DNA of 64,000 nt from CAZSAL01 sp964604825 (GTDB taxonomy: Bacteria > Elusimicrobiota > Elusimicrobia > 2-01-FULL-59-12). Shown one piece after another: positions 27,122-35,472 of the stretch (position 1 is the first letter of the stretch; each line of letters begins with the position of its first letter). The notes below the pieces were generated by a model. The model saw only the letters and a list, made by a program, of their open reading frames with translations, had not been told where the DNA came from and did no database searches. The stretch lies in the NCBI GenBank assembly GCA_964604825.1, contig CAZSAL010000007.1:13662-77661 (forward strand). The letters are read 5' to 3'. The translations under genes and the position numbers were made by a program.

Positions 27122-27937
27122 TCAGCTGATGCCAATAGCTACAAGCACAGCAGACAGGAAATAATCTGTCACCAGAATCAGGACCATTGAAACCACGACA
27201 GCGCTGGTCGTCGCTTTCCCAACTCCTTCGGCGCCGCCTTCGCAGGTAAATCCCTTATAACAGGAAATTACGGCGATAATGGCTGCGAAAAAAACCGATT
27301 TGACCAGGCCATGGCTCATTTCTCTCCAGCCGAGACGCTCGATTTCCGTAATATAAGTGGCGCGCGGTACCCCCAGACGGTAAACAGCCACCATCAATCC
27401 GCCGACAACCCCGACACAATCAGCTATCAGTGAAAGAATCGGCACGCTGATTACGCAGGCAATAAAGCGGGGCACGGCAAGATACCTTATTGGATTAGTC
27501 CCAAGCGTGTACAACGCATCAATCTGCTCGGTGACTTTCATAGTTCCAAGTTCGGCGGCGATGGCCGCGCCAACCCTGCCTGATACGACAATTGCCGTCA
27601 ATACCGGTCCCAATTCTTTAGTAAGAGACATGCCCACTACAGTCCCAACATACAACGGCTCATTAAACACCTTTTTGAAGGAATAACCCGTCTGCAGAGC
27701 CAGAACCATGCCAGTGAACAGGCTCGTCAACATTGTTACCGGCATAGATTCAGTACCGATGGCAACGACTTGTTGTATGACATTCTGTCGTTCCGCAGAC
27801 TTCAGCCAGAAAAATGTCTGCCGGACAAGGATTACCAGCTGTCCAAGGACATCAGTAAAACGAACCAGCGGTCCGCCAAGCAGGCGCAGCACCTTTTTTT
27901 CCCAGGGCTTCTGCGGACTTAATTCAGGAGCAATCAT
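27122..27937 (-). CDS. mlaE: MlaE-type ABC transporter permease
   Basis: An inner-membrane permease of about 271 aa with five or six helices. Conserved MlaE elements are 'ELGPVLTAIVVSGRVGAAIAAELGTMKVTEQIDAL' region (positions about 27500-27600), 'NPIRYLAVPRF' and 'CYKGFTCEGGAEGVGKATTSAVV'. I chose the ATG at 27937, which overlaps the alr stop as ATGA; a start 12 codons earlier would overlap alr by 40 nt. With mlaF and the MCE protein it forms a lipid transporter. No mlaB or mlaC is present in the window. Confidence 0.94.
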   Translation of the reverse strand: MIAPELSPQKPWEKKVLRLLGGPLVRFTDVLGQLVILVRQTFFWLKSAERQNVIQQVVAIGTESMPVTMLTSLFTGMVLALQTGYSFKKVFNEPLYVGTVVGMSLTKELGPVLTAIVVSGRVGAAIAAELGTMKVTEQIDALYTLGTNPIRYLAVPRFIACVISVPILSLIADCVGVVGGLMVAVYRLGVPRATYITEIERLGWREMSHGLVKSVFFAAIIAVISCYKGFTCEGGAEGVGKATTSAVVVSMVLILVTDYFLSAVLVAIGIS

Positions 27938-29085
27938 AAGTAAATCCTGTACACGCGCGGCGCGATTCCACAAAGAATCTCATACGGGATCGTACCGGTC
28001 CATTCCGCCACCTCGTTTGCCGAAATCTCTCCGCTCTCCTGTGTGCCGATCAGGGTGACATCGTCTCCGACGTGACAGTCCTTCACGTCCGTCACATCCA
28101 CCATAGTCATATCCATCGTAACCCGGCCTATTACCGGCACCCGGCGTCCATGGATCAGGACCCATCCTTTATTTGAAAGACTGCGCGGAAAACCGTCCGC
28201 ATAACCCACCGCAAGCGTGGCAACACGGGTGGGCCGTTTCGCCGTCCACGTGCAGTTATAGCTGATCGATGCACCTTCTGGGACACTTTTTATAAAAATT
28301 ATGCGTGTTTTCCAACACAAAACTGCGCGAAAAGACGAAGAACCGCTTATGGAAGGTGCGATGGCCCCATAAAGGGAAATGCCCGGGCGGGCCATCGTTC
28401 CCAAGGCTTCGGGGAAACGAAGTATCGCGGCAGAATTTGCCATGTGAACAAGCGGAATACTTAAGCCCATGGATTGTGCCGCCTGTAAAACGGTTTTGAA
28501 TCTGCTGATTTGGGAAAAAGTATATTCAGACGGACCGTCCGAATCGGAAAAATGCGTGTAAAGACCTTCAATTATCAGACCGGGGAGGGTTCTGATCTTC
28601 TCTAAGAACGCCGCCGCTCCGGCAGTTGACACTCCTATGCGCCCAAAACCTGAATCGAACTTTAAATGAACGGCTATGTTTTTATTAAGCCTGATCGCCA
28701 GATCGCTCAGCGCTTTTGCTCCTTCGATGCTGGCAATCGTCGGTGTGAGCCGGTATTCAAAAAGAAGAGGAAAACTGTCGAAAGGATAAAGCGATCCCAG
28801 AACCAGAATGGGGAGGTTGATTGAAGCTCTGCGTAAGGCCATACCTTCTTCAATGCTGGTAACCCCGAGGTACTGGGCTCCTTCTTCGGCCATGATACGC
28901 GATATCTCAATTATCCCGTGGCCGTAGGCGTTGGCCTTTACGACGGCCAGTATCTTTGAAGATGGGCCGGTGATATTGCGGATAGTCTGGAAGTTGCGGC
29001 GCAGCGCAGCGGTATCAATCTCTACCCAGCAGGGGCGATGAAATGCCGTGGACAGCCGTTTGTCAGGCGACTGGTTCTGAGACAT
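27934..29085 (-). CDS. alr: alanine racemase
   Basis: A fold-type III PLP enzyme of about 383 aa that supplies D-alanine for peptidoglycan. The PLP lysine lies in 'AVVKANAYGHG'. 'GRIGVS' matches the phosphate-side loop and 'RPGISLYGA' the conserved mid-domain motif. The catalytic tyrosine is in 'GASISYNCTW', followed by 'VGYADGFPRSL'. The frame is open 77 codons further upstream, but that part is antiparallel shadow of dnaB with no family likeness, so I set the start at the ATG at 29085 (MSQNQSPDK). It overlaps dnaB by 23 nt. Confidence 0.95.
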   Translation of the reverse strand: MSQNQSPDKRLSTAFHRPCWVEIDTAALRRNFQTIRNITGPSSKILAVVKANAYGHGIIEISRIMAEEGAQYLGVTSIEEGMALRRASINLPILVLGSLYPFDSFPLLFEYRLTPTIASIEGAKALSDLAIRLNKNIAVHLKFDSGFGRIGVSTAGAAAFLEKIRTLPGLIIEGLYTHFSDSDGPSEYTFSQISRFKTVLQAAQSMGLSIPLVHMANSAAILRFPEALGTMARPGISLYGAIAPSISGSSSFRAVLCWKTRIIFIKSVPEGASISYNCTWTAKRPTRVATLAVGYADGFPRSLSNKGWVLIHGRRVPVIGRVTMDMTMVDVTDVKDCHVGDDVTLIGTQESGEISANEVAEWTGTIPYEILCGIAPRVYRIYL

Positions 29086-30439
29086 TGGGGGCAAGATTTT
29101 CGAACTTCGTATACTCCTTGATGAAGGCAAGCTCAAACTCGCCCGTCGGTCCGTTACGCTGCTTGGCGATAATAATTTTCGCTTTGCGGTCTGCGTAAGG
29201 ATCCATATCCACGGCCTGCTTGTACATCGATTCGCGATAAATAAAAGCCACCAGATCAGCGTCCTGTTCGATGGCCCCGGATTCCCGCAGGTCTGAAAGC
29301 TGGGGCCGTCCTTCACGGCCCTTTTCTTCAGGCCGGCGTGACAACTGCGATATGGCGATAACAGGGACTTTCAGATCTCGAGCCAGCCCTTTAAGATTAC
29401 GGGATATTTCTGAAATTTCCTGCTGGCGGCTTTCCGTCCTTCCCATTCCGCGCATCAACTGCAGGTAATCAACAACGATCATAGCCAGCGTAGTTCCTTT
29501 ACCGTTGAGCTCTGCCTGCAGGCGGCGCGCCCGGGCGCGCATTTCCAAGACGGAAAGCGACGATGAATCATCAATGTAAATCGGCGCTTCCGCGATTTTC
29601 CCCGCGCAGGCGGTAAGCGTATTCCAGTATTTTTTCTCGAGGTATCCGCGGCGGACCTTGTCCGAATCAACACGCGCCTGGGAACAGAGCATGCGCATCA
29701 TCAACTCCTGCCTGGACATTTCCAGAGAGAAAATCGCCACCGGCCTTTTATCGTTAATTGCCACATGCTCGGATATGTTGAGCGCGAGGCTGGTTTTCCC
29801 CATCGACGGTCTGGCGGCGATAATGATCAGATTTGAAGGCTGAAAACCTGAAGTTTTCGCATCGATCTCGGCAAAACCCGTCGGCACGCCGGTGACGTGC
29901 GATTTGCGCTGATAAAGCTTTTCGACAGTTTCAATAACGTCATGGATCAGGTCGGAAACGGGCACGAACCCCTTTTCGACTTTCGACTGTGCTATGGCAA
30001 AAATGGAATGCTCCGCCTGGTCGAGGAGAGTGGCGACTTCGTCACGCTGCTCGTAGGCCGCAGTCACAATCCTTGTAGCGGCCTGGATCAGCCAGCGCAG
30101 CGTGGCCTTTTCCTTGACGATGCGCGCATAATGTTCGATGCTTGCCGCGGTAGGAAGCATCTGCGTCAGGTTTGTCAGGTAGGAGGCGCCGCCAACATCG
30201 GTGAGAAGACGCTGATTCTTCAGCTCTTCGGCTACGGTGACCACGTCAACAGCGGTTCCCTGCGAAAAAAGCTGGGCGATGGTACGGAAGATCTGCTGGT
30301 GTGCCGTTTTGTAGAAACAGTTCTCATCGAGGGCATCAAGCGCCTTGGCCTGAGCTTCCCGTTCGATAAGCATGGCGCCAAGAACCGCCATCTCCGCTTC
30401 GATGGCCTGGGGCGGCGTTTTTTCTATGAGCTCGACCAT
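29063..30439 (-). CDS. dnaB: replicative DNA helicase
   Basis: A 458-aa hexameric helicase. The N-terminal domain starts 'PPQAIEAEMAVLGAMLIE'. The RecA-like C-terminal half has Walker A 'AARPSMGKTSLALNI', 'FSLEMSRQELMMRML', Walker B 'MIVVDYLQLMRG' and the arginine-finger region 'VIAISQLSRRPEEK'. No intein is present at the P-loop. It unwinds DNA ahead of the fork. SD-like GGAGG lies 9 nt before the ATG. The rpsF-ssb-rpsR-rplI-dnaB order is a widespread conserved block. Confidence 0.98.
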   Translation of the reverse strand: MVELIEKTPPQAIEAEMAVLGAMLIEREAQAKALDALDENCFYKTAHQQIFRTIAQLFSQGTAVDVVTVAEELKNQRLLTDVGGASYLTNLTQMLPTAASIEHYARIVKEKATLRWLIQAATRIVTAAYEQRDEVATLLDQAEHSIFAIAQSKVEKGFVPVSDLIHDVIETVEKLYQRKSHVTGVPTGFAEIDAKTSGFQPSNLIIIAARPSMGKTSLALNISEHVAINDKRPVAIFSLEMSRQELMMRMLCSQARVDSDKVRRGYLEKKYWNTLTACAGKIAEAPIYIDDSSSLSVLEMRARARRLQAELNGKGTTLAMIVVDYLQLMRGMGRTESRQQEISEISRNLKGLARDLKVPVIAISQLSRRPEEKGREGRPQLSDLRESGAIEQDADLVAFIYRESMYKQAVDMDPYADRKAKIIIAKQRNGPTGEFELAFIKEYTKFENLAPNVSEPVA

Positions 30440-30466
30440 GTGGACAGCCTCCCTCCGAACGACGAC

Positions 30467-30937
30467 TCAGGCTTCCGGCGCAGCTTCTGGTTTTACGGTG
30501 ATGGAGATCTGTGTCTGGATACCGGAACCCAGGCGAACGGGGACCGTCGCTGTTCCAACCTGTTTTATCGGTTCCGGGAGATCAATGGCATGCTTGTCAA
30601 CGGTAATGCCCTGCCCGGCCAGCGCATCGACAATCTCCTGGCGGCTTACGGAACCAAACAATCGTCCCTCGGTTCCAACTTTCGCCGTAATGACGACCTG
30701 CGCAGCGGCAATTTTATCCGCAAGGGATTTAGCCTCCGCGCGCAGATGTTCGGCTTTTGCAAGCCAGCCTTGCCGCTCAGTTTCCCACTGGCGCATATTG
30801 GTGTCAGTAGCCAGGAGAGCGAGTTGGCGGGGAAACAAATAATTGCGCGCATAACCCTGGGACACACTTTTAACTTCGCCGGCCTGGGCAATGCCGCGTA
30901 CGTCCACGCGGAAGATAACTTTTACGTTGTTTGACAT
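30467..30937 (-). CDS. rplI: 50S ribosomal protein L9
   Basis: A 156-aa protein of the L9 family. 'VRGIAQAGEVKSVSQGYARNYL' region (from 30870) is the rRNA-binding N-terminal signature with 'GYARNYL'. A long central helix links it to the C-terminal domain, which contains 'GRLFGSVSRQEIVDAL'. It binds 23S rRNA domain V. It lies 2 nt after rpsR. Confidence 0.97.
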   Translation of the reverse strand: MSNNVKVIFRVDVRGIAQAGEVKSVSQGYARNYLFPRQLALLATDTNMRQWETERQGWLAKAEHLRAEAKSLADKIAAAQVVITAKVGTEGRLFGSVSRQEIVDALAGQGITVDKHAIDLPEPIKQVGTATVPVRLGSGIQTQISITVKPEAAPEA

Positions 30938-30939
30938 GT

Positions 30940-31236
30940 CTACACCACGCTGTAAGGCAAGAGGGCAAGATTGCGCGCCCGTTTGATCGCCCGTGTCAGC
31001 ATCCGGTGATGTTTGGAACAGTTACCGGTTGCATGCGCTGAAATCATCTTCCCGCGCTCGGTGACAAAATTTCTCAATATCGATGTATTCTTGTAATCAA
31101 TATCCACAACGCGGTCCGCGCAGAAACGGCAGACCTTTCTTCGCGGCGGTCCCCAGCGTCGGGGACGTCCGCCTTCCTGGGATGACCGCGCCCCACTTCG
31201 ATGAGGTGCGCGGGAAACTGCAGTTTGTTCAGCCAT
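30940..31236 (-). CDS. rpsR: 30S ribosomal protein S18
   Basis: A 98-aa S18. The start is ATG at 31236 with AAAGGA eight nt upstream; the open frame extends eight codons further without a better site. The conserved core is 'DYKNTSILRNFVTERGKM'. Cysteines in 'CRFCAD' and 'CSKHHRML' suggest a zinc-binding (C+) form of S18. The N-terminal 28 residues are a basic extension. S18 pairs with S6 on the 30S platform. Confidence 0.97.
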   Translation of the reverse strand: MAEQTAVSRAPHRSGARSSQEGGRPRRWGPPRRKVCRFCADRVVDIDYKNTSILRNFVTERGKMISAHATGNCSKHHRMLTRAIKRARNLALLPYSVV

Positions 31237-31266
31237 AATTTTTCCTTTCTCCGCCCCCACTTCTTT

Positions 31267-31285
31267 GGCGGATCCGCCAACGACT
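31267..31285. repeat. dispersed GGCGGATCCGCC palindrome repeat, copy 2
   Basis: An exact copy of the 19-mer at 9022-9040, followed by TAATGGCGGAT, in the 71-nt gap between ssb and rpsR. It forms a 6-bp palindromic stem with no loop, or a larger stem with the downstream GGCGGAT arm. Confidence 0.7.
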
Positions 31286-31307
31286 TAATGGCGGATATAT
31301 CCACCGG

Positions 31308-31772
31308 CTAAAATGGAATTTCCTCTTCGCTCTTGCCGGCCGCCTCGACGGGTTCCGAAACAACTCCGCCAGAATCGCCGGTTCCCGCAGTGCCGGCATC
31401 CGCTGCCGCGCCGGGATCGCCAACCGCAGTTTTGAATAAAAACTGGAGACGGAAGGCTTCAACTTCTATGCCGGAGCGTTTCTGGCCGTCCTTCGTTTCC
31501 CACGACTTGCTGCGCAGCCGGCCTTCAACATATATTGGACTCCCTTTTTTCAGGCGCTCCCGGCAGCGTTCCGCCGCTTCCCGCCACACCGTAACCGGCA
31601 CAAAAGTGGCCTCTTCCCGCCATTCTCCCGTCCCGTCTTTGAACCGGCGGTTGACTGCGATATCGATCCTTGCAACAGCCTGTCCTTTAGGAGTGTATCG
31701 CACTTCCGGATCGCGAGTGAGACGGCCTACGAGACGCACATCGTTTAACTGCAGTAGCCGTATTTCATTCAT
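31308..31772 (-). CDS. ssb: single-stranded DNA-binding protein
   Basis: A 154-aa OB-fold protein. 'LNDVRLVGRLTRDPEVRYTP' begins the ssDNA-binding domain and 'IYVEGRLRSKSWETKDGQ' ends it. A Gly/Ala-rich disordered tail follows and finishes 'EEEIPF', the acidic tip that recruits repair and replication proteins. It protects single-stranded DNA. It overlaps rpsF by 4 nt. Confidence 0.97.
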   Translation of the reverse strand: MNEIRLLQLNDVRLVGRLTRDPEVRYTPKGQAVARIDIAVNRRFKDGTGEWREEATFVPVTVWREAAERCRERLKKGSPIYVEGRLRSKSWETKDGQKRSGIEVEAFRLQFLFKTAVGDPGAAADAGTAGTGDSGGVVSEPVEAAGKSEEEIPF

Positions 31773-32218
31773 TTTTTCTCCTCATCCCCCGCTGTGGGAG
31801 GAACTGCGGCGGGCGCCGGAGCCGGGGAAGCCTTCGGAGCTTCGCTTCTGTGACGCACTGGACGGCCTGGATGAGCTTCCGCGGCTCCCGCGGGACGCTC
31901 CCGTCTGGGCGCGAATTTTTTATTCTTTTTTATTACTTTGGTTGTTAAATTGCGGATAATGGAATCCGTCACATTGAAGAAATGCTCAATTGCAGACACC
32001 ACCGTCGGCTCTGCAGTGTAGTTCAAGACCACATAAAAACCCTCGCGAAATCCCTGAACCGGGTAAGCCATACGTCGGCGTCCCCACCGGTCTTCGCCAG
32101 TCATTGAACCCTTATGTTCAGATACTAATTGTTTGATCTTGTCGACAAGCTGATCGACATTCTCATTCGGAATTTCCGGCTCGGCAATAAAAACAGTTTC
32201 GTAGGTATTAACAGACAC
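31769..32218 (-). CDS. rpsF: 30S ribosomal protein S6 with Ala/Pro-rich tail
   Basis: A 149-aa S6. 'YETVFIAEPEIPNENVDQLV' and 'DRWGRRRMAYPVQGFREGFYVVL' regions are characteristic of the family. The S6 core ends near residue 100; the last 45 residues are rich in Ala, Pro, Arg and Glu, longer than in many bacteria. The start is GTG at 32218 with AGGAG seven nt upstream. It heads the rpsF-ssb-rpsR-rplI-dnaB block. Confidence 0.96.
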   Translation of the reverse strand: MSVNTYETVFIAEPEIPNENVDQLVDKIKQLVSEHKGSMTGEDRWGRRRMAYPVQGFREGFYVVLNYTAEPTVVSAIEHFFNVTDSIIRNLTTKVIKKNKKFAPRRERPAGAAEAHPGRPVRHRSEAPKASPAPAPAAVPPTAGDEEKK

Positions 32219-32243
32219 GGTGTGTCTCCTCTCTGGTCAATGT

Positions 32244-32266
32244 CCCCGCTCATTGCGGAAGCGGGG
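32244..32266 (-). promoter_or_regulatory. hairpin in rpsF leader (possible S6:S18 autoregulatory element or dispersed repeat)
   Basis: Between the ftsB-like gene and rpsF the transcript can form a 7-bp stem (CCCCGCT / AGCGGGG) with loop TCCGCAATG, 26 nt before the GTG start. Known S6:S18 leaders present a CCG triplet near a hairpin, and CCG occurs in this loop. The same CCCCGC stem also occurs in a dispersed repeat at 33958, so chance is a fair alternative. Confidence 0.3.
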
Positions 32267-32336
32267 AAAAGGAGTTTTCCTTTTTGGACAACGATTGATG
32301 ATACAAAATACGGTCAGGCACCCGCTACCGTTTACC

Positions 32337-32627
32337 CTATTTCGAATCTTTTGTTTTTTCAGTAGGGATCAGGCGGTATTCTATTTCTCCTTTTCCTACA
32401 TAACCCAGGTTCTTACGCACCAGATAATCCACATAGGAAGGATCATGCTGGATCAGATTCAGTTCCCGCATCAGGCGGTCATGCTCCGCATGCAGAGCCA
32501 GAAGCGATCGCGCAAGCCTTGCCCGCTCCCGCAGAGCACGAACCGTTCGCCGGAAACCCTGATTGCCCAGCAGTAAAATGGCGATAAAAACCAGGCAGAA
32601 AAAAACAACCCAGCGGCGCCTGATCAC
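32337..32627 (-). CDS. septum formation initiator (FtsB/DivIC-like)
   Basis: A 96-aa bitopic protein. Residues about 5-23 are a transmembrane helix preceded by MIRRRW. A coiled-coil (residues about 25-60, 'RALRERARLARSLLALHAEH') and 'PSYVDYLVRKNLGYVGKGEI' follow, the conserved end of FtsB/DivIC proteins ('E..AR..LG...GE'). It would link FtsQ/FtsL in the divisome. The start is GTG at 32627, overlapping the eno stop by 1 nt. The eno-ftsB pairing is common in bacteria. Confidence 0.85.
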   Translation of the reverse strand: MIRRRWVVFFCLVFIAILLLGNQGFRRTVRALRERARLARSLLALHAEHDRLMRELNLIQHDPSYVDYLVRKNLGYVGKGEIEYRLIPTEKTKDSK

Positions 32628-33943
32628 TACCCTCCAAATGCAGGACGGATGCGGAACGTTTTAATGCCAGGAAATTCCGCTTTCCTGCCCAGTTCCTCTT
32701 CAATGCGCAGCAATTGATTGTATTTGCAGATCCGGTCCGTGCGGCTCGCAGAACCAGTCTTGATTTGTCCAGTGTTCAGGGCCACAGCCAGGTCGGCAAT
32801 AATTGAATCTTCCGTTTCTCCAGACCTGTGAGAGATTACGGCTGTATACCCGGCCTGGTGGGCCGTTTTTACAGTTTCCACAGTCTCGGAAAGACTGCCG
32901 ATCTGATTTACCTTGATCAGGATGGAATTGGCTATATGTTCGGAAATGCCGCGTTTGAGGCGCTCCACATTGGTTACGAAAAGATCGTCTCCTACCAGTT
33001 GCACACGCTCTCCAAGACACCGGGTCAGTTCACTCCAGCCTTTCCAGTCATCTTCAGCAAGGCCGTCTTCAATGGAAATGATGGGATAACGGCGCGTCCA
33101 GCCTTCATAAAAATCAACCAATTCCTTGGAGGATTTCTTCTGTCCGCTTTTTTCGCCTTCCAGCTCGTAAATCCCATCGTGATAGAACTCCGTGGAGGCA
33201 GGGTCCAGCGCCAGAACCACGTCACGCCCAAGTTCATATCCCGCTTTCCCAACGGCTTCCGCAATTAAAGTAAGCGCTTCTTCGTTGGATTGAAGGTTGG
33301 GCGCAAACCCACCCTCATCACCAACGCTTGTCGAGTATCCTTTCCCCTTCAACACGCTTTTTAGAGTATGGAAAACTTCGACTCCGATGCGCAACGCTTC
33401 CCGGAACGTCCCACCGCTTACGGGCAATATCAAGAATTCCTGCAGGTCCACATTATTGTCCGCATGTACGCCGCCGTTAAGGATATTCATCATCGGGACG
33501 GGAAGAAGATAATCCTTCCGGGGAAGTTCGTAAACTTCGCGCACGAAATTATAAAGAGGCTGTTCAGCCGCGAACGCCGCAGCTCGCGCCGCCGCCAGCG
33601 ACACCCCCAGAATAGCGTTGGCCCCAAGATTCTTCTTATTGGGTGTGCCATCCATGTCCAGCATCAGGCGATCGACGGCAACGGGATCGCAGGGTTTTCC
33701 TTTTAATTTCCCGGCGATCGGGCCGTTAACATTAGAAACCGCTTTCAGCACGCCCTTCCCAAGGAAGCGCTTCTTGTCGCCATCGCGCATTTCCAGCGCT
33801 TCATGCGCGCCGGTTGACGCACCGGAAGGAACGGCAGCGCGGCCCATTTTGCCGTCAGATAAGATAACATCGACCTCCACCGTCGGGTTGCCCCGGGAAT
33901 CCAGAATTTCACGACCGACTATTTTTGCGATTTTAGACGCCAT
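32627..33943 (-). CDS. eno: enolase
   Basis: A 438-aa glycolytic enzyme. 'REILDSRGNPTVEVDV' is the N-terminal signature, 'AVPSGASTGAHEALEMRDGD' the mobile loop, and 'SIEDGLAEDDW' and 'LVGDDLFVTN' carry Mg2+ ligands. 'ILIKVNQIGSLSETVE' contains the catalytic lysine and 'SHRSGETEDSIIADLAV' is the family signature. It interconverts 2-phosphoglycerate and phosphoenolpyruvate. GAGGAG lies 6 nt before the ATG. Confidence 0.98.
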   Translation of the reverse strand: MASKIAKIVGREILDSRGNPTVEVDVILSDGKMGRAAVPSGASTGAHEALEMRDGDKKRFLGKGVLKAVSNVNGPIAGKLKGKPCDPVAVDRLMLDMDGTPNKKNLGANAILGVSLAAARAAAFAAEQPLYNFVREVYELPRKDYLLPVPMMNILNGGVHADNNVDLQEFLILPVSGGTFREALRIGVEVFHTLKSVLKGKGYSTSVGDEGGFAPNLQSNEEALTLIAEAVGKAGYELGRDVVLALDPASTEFYHDGIYELEGEKSGQKKSSKELVDFYEGWTRRYPIISIEDGLAEDDWKGWSELTRCLGERVQLVGDDLFVTNVERLKRGISEHIANSILIKVNQIGSLSETVETVKTAHQAGYTAVISHRSGETEDSIIADLAVALNTGQIKTGSASRTDRICKYNQLLRIEEELGRKAEFPGIKTFRIRPAFGG

Positions 33944-33957
33944 ATTGACTCCTCATG

Positions 33958-34035
33958 GACGTCATCCCCGCACGTAGTAAGCGGGGATCCAGCCTCCATA
34001 AAACTTCTGGATTCCCGATTACGAACTCGGGAATG
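33958..34035. repeat. intergenic double-hairpin repeat (ATCCCCGC / TTCCCGA type)
   Basis: The eno/phosphohexomutase gap is filled by two hairpins: ATCCCCGC-acgtagtaa-GCGGGGAT and ATTCCCGA-ttacgaac-TCGGGAAT, with TCCAGAAG-type spacer between. Such 'GTCATTCCCG ... GGGGATGAC' units are dispersed in many genomes. A degraded relative lies near 38460-38605. It may act as an attenuator between the two genes. Confidence 0.65.
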
Positions 34036-34038
34036 ACA

Positions 34039-35472
34039 TCACTTGCTTTCTATTAATTTTGTACCGATTTTTTCCAAATCCTTCAGTTTTTTAATCGAAT
34101 CTGCTTCCAGATATAAACGGACCACAGGCTCTGTGCCTGAAAGGCGCACTCCAAGCCAGCTGTCATCCTGAAAAATAAATTTGAACCCATCGAGGCGATT
34201 TATCCGCTTTACGACCAGGCCGTCAATGCTGCTTGGATTGAATGAAGAAAGCCTCTCCCGAAGCGCCTGCATGACATCGTTTTTAAGATGCAGATTAACA
34301 CGCTTGCTGAAATAAGGTCCGACGTCCCGCCGCAATTGTTTCAGGATTTCCCGGAAAGACTTACGCTCAACGGCCCGGACTTCCGCCATCAGAAGGCAGG
34401 CAAGTATTCCATCCTTTTCCGGAACGTGCCCCTGAATGGTGAGACCGCCAGATTCCTCTCCTCCCATAAGGAAATCCCCCGCCAGCATGGCCTCGGCAAT
34501 ATACTTGAAACCTACAGGGGTTTCCTTCAAAGGAAGATTGTGGCGCCGCGCCACCGCGTCGATAAAGTGCGAGGTCATCACGCTGCGCACGACAAGTCCT
34601 TTCCAGCCTCGCGTTTTTATAAGGTGCCGGAGGACCATAGGCAGGATTTCATTTGGTGAAAGCATTGTGCCGTCATCATCAATCACGCCAAAACGGTCGG
34701 CATCTCCGTCCGTCCCGAATCCGGCTGAAAGTTTCTTTTCGCGCATGACCTTGACCATCTCGTTCAACTGAGGCAGGGCCGGTTCCGGAGACTGACCGCC
34801 GAATCGGACATCACGCCAGTTGTGCAGCACCTCCGCGCGGCATCCCGCTTCGCACAAAAATTCGTCAAGATATCCCCGGCCCGTGCCATAAAGCACATCG
34901 ACGCCAACTTTAAGCTTCGCTTTTTTCAAGGCTCCGGCATCAATAATCCTGTGCAGGGCTTTCAAATAGGAGGGACGGCCATCAAACGTCTGGATGGATT
35001 CCTGGGGGACTGCGGGACCTGGGAACTTCCCCTTGTCTTCCCCTCGTCCCGTCTCCCCGTCTTGATTTGCCAGTCTTTCAATTTCATGCGTGACGTCCGG
35101 ATTGGAAGGCGCACCATCCGCTGTATTGAATTTGATGCCGTTATATTCCGCCGGATTGTGGCTGGCTGTAAAATTGATCGCGCCAGCTGTTTTAAGGCGG
35201 CGTATCTGGAAGGAAATAACCGGCGTTGGAATAAAATCTCTGGAAAAAATCACCTGCAGGCCGTTGGCGGCCAGCACATCAGCGGCCGTCCGGGCAAATT
35301 CCGGGCTCAAAAACCTGGTGTCATAACCCACTATCACGGGGCGTTCTGGGCCCGCTTTGATATGCGTTGCAATGGCCTGCACGACCCGGCGGACATTGGC
35401 AAAAGTAAATTCCTCGGCCATGATGGCCCGCCAGCCGGAAGTCCCGAATTTAATTTTGGCAAATTCCGTCAT
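34039..35472 (-). CDS. phosphoglucomutase/phosphomannomutase family protein
   Basis: A 477-aa alpha-D-phosphohexomutase. The phosphoserine loop is 'NFTASHNPAEYNG', the Mg2+ loop 'GTDGDADRFGV', the sugar-specificity loop 'GGEESGGLTIQGH' and the phosphate-binding loop 'RLSGTEPVVRLYLE'. All four active-site motifs are intact. It should interconvert hexose 1- and 6-phosphates; glucose, mannose or glucosamine preference cannot be fixed by sequence alone. It overlaps the response regulator gene by 4 nt. Confidence 0.93.
   Translation of the reverse strand: MTEFAKIKFGTSGWRAIMAEEFTFANVRRVVQAIATHIKAGPERPVIVGYDTRFLSPEFARTAADVLAANGLQVIFSRDFIPTPVISFQIRRLKTAGAINFTASHNPAEYNGIKFNTADGAPSNPDVTHEIERLANQDGETGRGEDKGKFPGPAVPQESIQTFDGRPSYLKALHRIIDAGALKKAKLKVGVDVLYGTGRGYLDEFLCEAGCRAEVLHNWRDVRFGGQSPEPALPQLNEMVKVMREKKLSAGFGTDGDADRFGVIDDDGTMLSPNEILPMVLRHLIKTRGWKGLVVRSVMTSHFIDAVARRHNLPLKETPVGFKYIAEAMLAGDFLMGGEESGGLTIQGHVPEKDGILACLLMAEVRAVERKSFREILKQLRRDVGPYFSKRVNLHLKNDVMQALRERLSSFNPSSIDGLVVKRINRLDGFKFIFQDDSWLGVRLSGTEPVVRLYLEADSIKKLKDLEKIGTKLIESK

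Noticed and set aside
29086..29316. N-terminal extension of alanine racemase by 77 codons
   Set aside because: The extension lies wholly inside dnaB in another frame, is rich in Ser/Arg/Trp and does not resemble alanine racemases.
29897..30934. Long plus-strand open frame (345 codons) opposite dnaB and rplI
   Set aside because: It is a shadow of two conserved genes on the other strand; the translation has no recognisable domain.
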